From assembly GCA_002811675.1 (NCBI GenBank), contig PDIM01010272.1, positions 171,468 to 203,982 on the forward strand: a DNA stretch of 32,515 nt. The letters are read 5' to 3'. This DNA is from Ichthyosporea sp. XGB-2017a (Eukaryota; Opisthokonta; Ichthyosporea). The position numbers and the translations under genes were made by a program. Below are positions 29,952 through 32,515 of the stretch, in pieces (position 1 is the stretch's first letter; the number at the start of each line of letters is the position of its first letter). The notes under the pieces are model-generated. The model did not search any database. It was not told the origin of the DNA and was given only the letters and a program-made list of their open reading frames with translations.

Positions 29952-31315
29952 CTTTGCTTTGTTTTTGATTAAAACAAAAAAAAAAACATTTAACATTAAA
30001 AAAAAAAAAAACACACAAGCAACCAAGCAAAAGCAATCTCAAGCCTCAAGCAAACAAAATCAGAATAAAAACCACAAGACGGCGGTTTTCTAATTTAGGA
30101 TTTCAAATTTTCAGTTTTGATTTTCTTTTCTTTTTCTTTTCTTTCTTTTCTCTACGAACAAAATGCAAAAAGAAAAAGGGGAAGAGAAATACAAAAATTA
30201 AAAGGGACAAGAGAGAGACCAAACAAAACAAAACAAAACAAAACAAAAAACAGCACTTCCTTTTTTAAATTTCTTCACACGACAAAAAAAGTTTGTAAAA
30301 GTGCACAGAGACAAAACAAAACAACCAGAAATTAATAATAATAATAATACCTTTTATTTTTAAAAATCCAACCAAAACAAAAGTGTGCTCAGCTCTCTAC
30401 AAGTGGTCTATATAATTACACAAACAATCTCTGTTAAAACAAATAGCAATCAGCTGATGTCATCGAGGGGCTGGCTGTTCCTCAGAGCTGCTATGTACTG
30501 TACGTCTTCGAAGTCGACTCCGCGTGAACACCACGATTGCATAAAAAGGGAATTCCTTCCCTTTCTCACCATGAGGTAACGCGAGTCCCTGCTTTCCCCC
30601 GGCCATATATTCGACTTTCGAGTGCCGGGTCGTGGCCGAAAATGTGTGTAAAGTGACTGCAAACAGCAAATCAGATGCAGACTACAGCTACGACAGTACA
30701 TAGCTCTGGCGCACTGTAAAGTAGTGGTTTTGGGGTTTGATTATTTTGATTACGTAAAATAGTCTGCACAGCAAGTGTGGACGAGCGAAACTTGTGTAAG
30801 GGATCCAGTTTTGAGAAGCATAATTTTGGGGGGATGGGGGTTTTATCCAATCAGAAGGCTGCATTTATCATATATCCTCGAAAAAATTGACCGTCAAAAA
30901 GGGCCTGAGCTGATGAGAGAAAAACGCTACGCTGCGCTTCGCTCAATTACATAATCGTTCATCAGATTTCTTTCCTCGATTTCTTCACACTTTCATGAGT
31001 CATGTGTGCGGGTGGGGAAGGTGAAAAATGGGGCAATTTTAGCGAGTCCGAGACAGGGAAATAATTCTGAAATCTGAAGATTGAGGCCTCTGGGTTTGCT
31101 GGTCTGGACTCTGGACAGACCTGATTATTTTTTTGCTGTGTCCTGCCTTTGTGGGTTTTGGGGTATTTTTGTGGGCCTCGCGGAGGCTTTTTACAAACAA
31201 AAAATCTAAAATATTTGCCCTCGATATTTGCCAATTGAACAGAATTAGAGGAAAAACACGGGTTTGTCCAGATCCTTCATTTGAAAAGGCGTGTGACACG
31301 TGGACAACATTGTGA
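29952..31315. other. Long intergenic, low-complexity then unassigned
   Basis: 29952-30360 is A-rich on the plus strand with T/C-rich and (CAAAA)n patches and an (AAT)n run at 30340-30350. 30440-30720 is more complex and holds small minus-strand reading frames, none convincing. 30720-31315 shows no gene I can support. Confidence 0.5.
30218..30251 (+). repeat. (CAAAA)n microsatellite
   Basis: Five tandem CAAAA-type units within an A-rich leader-like region upstream of the ankyrin gene. Confidence 0.8.
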
Positions 31316-31370
31316 AACAAGGGACACACTAGTCCTCTCTCCCCTCTATATAGTTCTAGTGTCCCTTGTT
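31316..31370. repeat. Inverted repeat / hairpin
   Basis: AACAAGGGACACACTAG at 31316-31332 pairs with CTAGTGTCCCTTGTT at 31356-31370, with one two-base bulge and a loop of 23 bases. The stem is far longer than expected by chance in this window. It could be a terminator-like RNA hairpin, a tiny palindromic element, or a footprint of a mobile element. No coding capacity. Confidence 0.8.
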
Positions 31371-31839
31371 GTGAAATGCAGTGCATTGTCCTGTAGTGCG
31401 ATCGTCTATGTATGGATTAGCAGATAGTCAACTATGAACAGTAGGGACAGATTGGTTTTAAATCTGTAATCAGACTCCGAGGACCATTATTTATTGTTTG
31501 GAAGTGAGATTCATTGCATGCATTCCTTGAATCAGGGTAACTGTGAACTCAAAGACTTCAAAAAAGGGTGAACACCTTGATGTACCTTTATATATATCTC
31601 TATGAACTCTTAAACCCTCCCAAAAACAAAGAAAGAAAATCCCTAAAGCCTCACATGGAAATAAATATCTAATCCCTTTACAGGCCCTCCCATTCCCTCT
31701 CTCAATCTCCTTCTAATTGTCCCCTTCTAGCTCCCTCCCCAACACCCAAAAAATAAAACCAACCCAGTAGCCAAAACAAATCCAACCCCACCAATATTAA
31801 TACACTATTTCCCTTCCCTCTTTCCCAGCTAGCCCCCTC
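31371..31839. other. Intergenic, downstream of the small membrane protein gene
   Basis: No gene recognised. The last 220 bases are C/A-rich on the plus strand, so T/G-rich in the 3' region of the minus-strand small gene. Nothing resembles a tRNA or snRNA. Confidence 0.5.
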
Positions 31840-32010
31840 TCACGTGTACTGATCGATCGTATCCGTCTTATTCTTAGCGGTTTTCTGGTCCGGGGACATG
31901 TGCAGCACATATCGAATCACAATGAACACAAACATCAGGATATTCCCAAAGATAAATGCCCACGTGGTGACGGAGAGTCGCCCGTCTGCTTGTTGGTACA
32001 GGGGAATCAT
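31840..32010 (-). CDS. Single-pass membrane microprotein, OST4-like
   Basis: 56 residues from the ATG at 32010; the frame is open upstream but lacks an earlier ATG, and CACACACAG just before it could be an acceptor. The product has a short polar N-terminus (MIPLYQQADGRLSVT), one helix WAFIFGNILMFVFIVIRYVL, then HMSPDQKTAKNK and a polar tail. The helix and following Met-Ser-Pro-basic residues parallel yeast OST4, a very small subunit of the ER oligosaccharyltransferase, where FG starts the helix and TMSPKN follows it. OST4 stabilises the catalytic Stt3 subunit for N-glycosylation. The tail here is about 20 residues longer than in OST4. With such a short match the assignment is tentative; another small ER or mitochondrial protein is possible. 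Confidence 0.45.
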   Translation of the reverse strand: MIPLYQQADGRLSVTTWAFIFGNILMFVFIVIRYVLHMSPDQKTAKNKTDTIDQYT

Positions 32011-32049
32011 TATAAAGGAGGTCTGTGTGTGGATGGATGGATTGACCAA

Positions 32050-32515
32050 CTGTACTTTACTAATTATATATCACTTAACCGACTTGGGTTTGTTTTCCAA
32101 GAGATTGGTTCCTTTTGGATGGGCAGGCAGGGCAGGCAGTTGTGTTTTAAGGCCTCGACTTTATCCTTTCACTTGAACGATACAAAAAAGAAATTAAAAC
32201 AGATCAATGAAGTACAGTTGTATAACCAAACCAGATTTTCTTTTTGGTTTCAAACTTCAAAGTTAAAAGACCTCATTCAAGAATAAAAAAAAAAACAAAG
32301 AAGAACTAAAGAATTAAGTGAAAAAAATGGGCAGTTTATGGTTGACCCCCACTATATTTCCTCTAAAACTATTGGGATTTTGTAAAATACTCATGTTGCT
32401 AGCCACGATATATATATTTAAAAAAAAAAAAATTCTGGCACTATGGAAAATTTCATACAAAATGAAAAATTGGACGTTGTGTCTTGAATTCTCTTTTTTT
32501 TTTTTTTTTCTTCCG
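32050..32515. other. Right-edge intergenic sequence
   Basis: A/T-rich with homopolymer runs (A at 32420-32431, T at 32492-32509). No gene recognised; probably upstream of the small membrane protein gene. Confidence 0.5.

Noticed and set aside
1-32515. CRISPR arrays, tRNA or rRNA genes
   Set aside because: I saw no regularly spaced repeats, no tRNA T-loop/acceptor pattern and no conserved rRNA sequence by eye; the window is eukaryotic nuclear DNA.

Overview
This is nuclear DNA of a flagellated unicellular eukaryote. Many genes are split by short GT-AG introns (about 36-120 bases), all three stop codons are used normally, and intergenic stretches are rich in A/T homopolymers. Two genes match axoneme/cilium-associated families (CFAP53 and C2orf81). 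Others (LIS1, a CDIPT-type phosphatidylinositol synthase, an AP1AR/gadkin-like protein) resemble animal-side proteins. I suspect a zoosporic opisthokont or a related protist, but I cannot place it from sequence alone.

Layout. 1-954 (+): 3' part of a DUF1295 membrane reductase-like gene. 1042-2861 (-): CFAP53-like, 3 exons, convergent with the first gene. 3348-5325 (+): C2orf81-like, 8 exons, head-to-head with CFAP53 across about 490 bases. 5912-7888 (+): intronless SLC4/BOR-type anion transporter. 8152-8921 (-): phosphatidylinositol synthase, 2 exons. 9357-10291 (+): AP1AR/gadkin-like, 3 exons. 10403-11662 (-): single-pass membrane protein with a polysaccharide-lyase/lectin-like ectodomain. 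11663-13657: gene-poor island with a 236-base inverted duplication of an acidic coding fragment. 13658-17215 (+): large receptor-like protein with a periplasmic-binding-type ectodomain, an EGF module and about nine membrane segments. 17620-21201 (+): MYBBP1A/Pol5. 21368-21508 (-): possible 46-residue membrane microprotein. 21905-24299 (-): mitochondrial helical-repeat (PPR-like) protein. 24573-24663: 91-base A tract. 25014-26618 (+): LIS1. 27132-29951 (-): large ankyrin-repeat protein with an F-box-like start. 31840-32010 (-): 56-residue membrane microprotein resembling OST4.

The genes do not form one pathway; this is an ordinary eukaryotic neighbourhood. The CFAP53/C2orf81 divergent pair may share a promoter for cilium-linked expression, and LIS1 would serve dynein. 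The most novel items are the receptor-like protein with its unusual domain combination, and the inverted duplication, whose nine base differences all change an amino acid.
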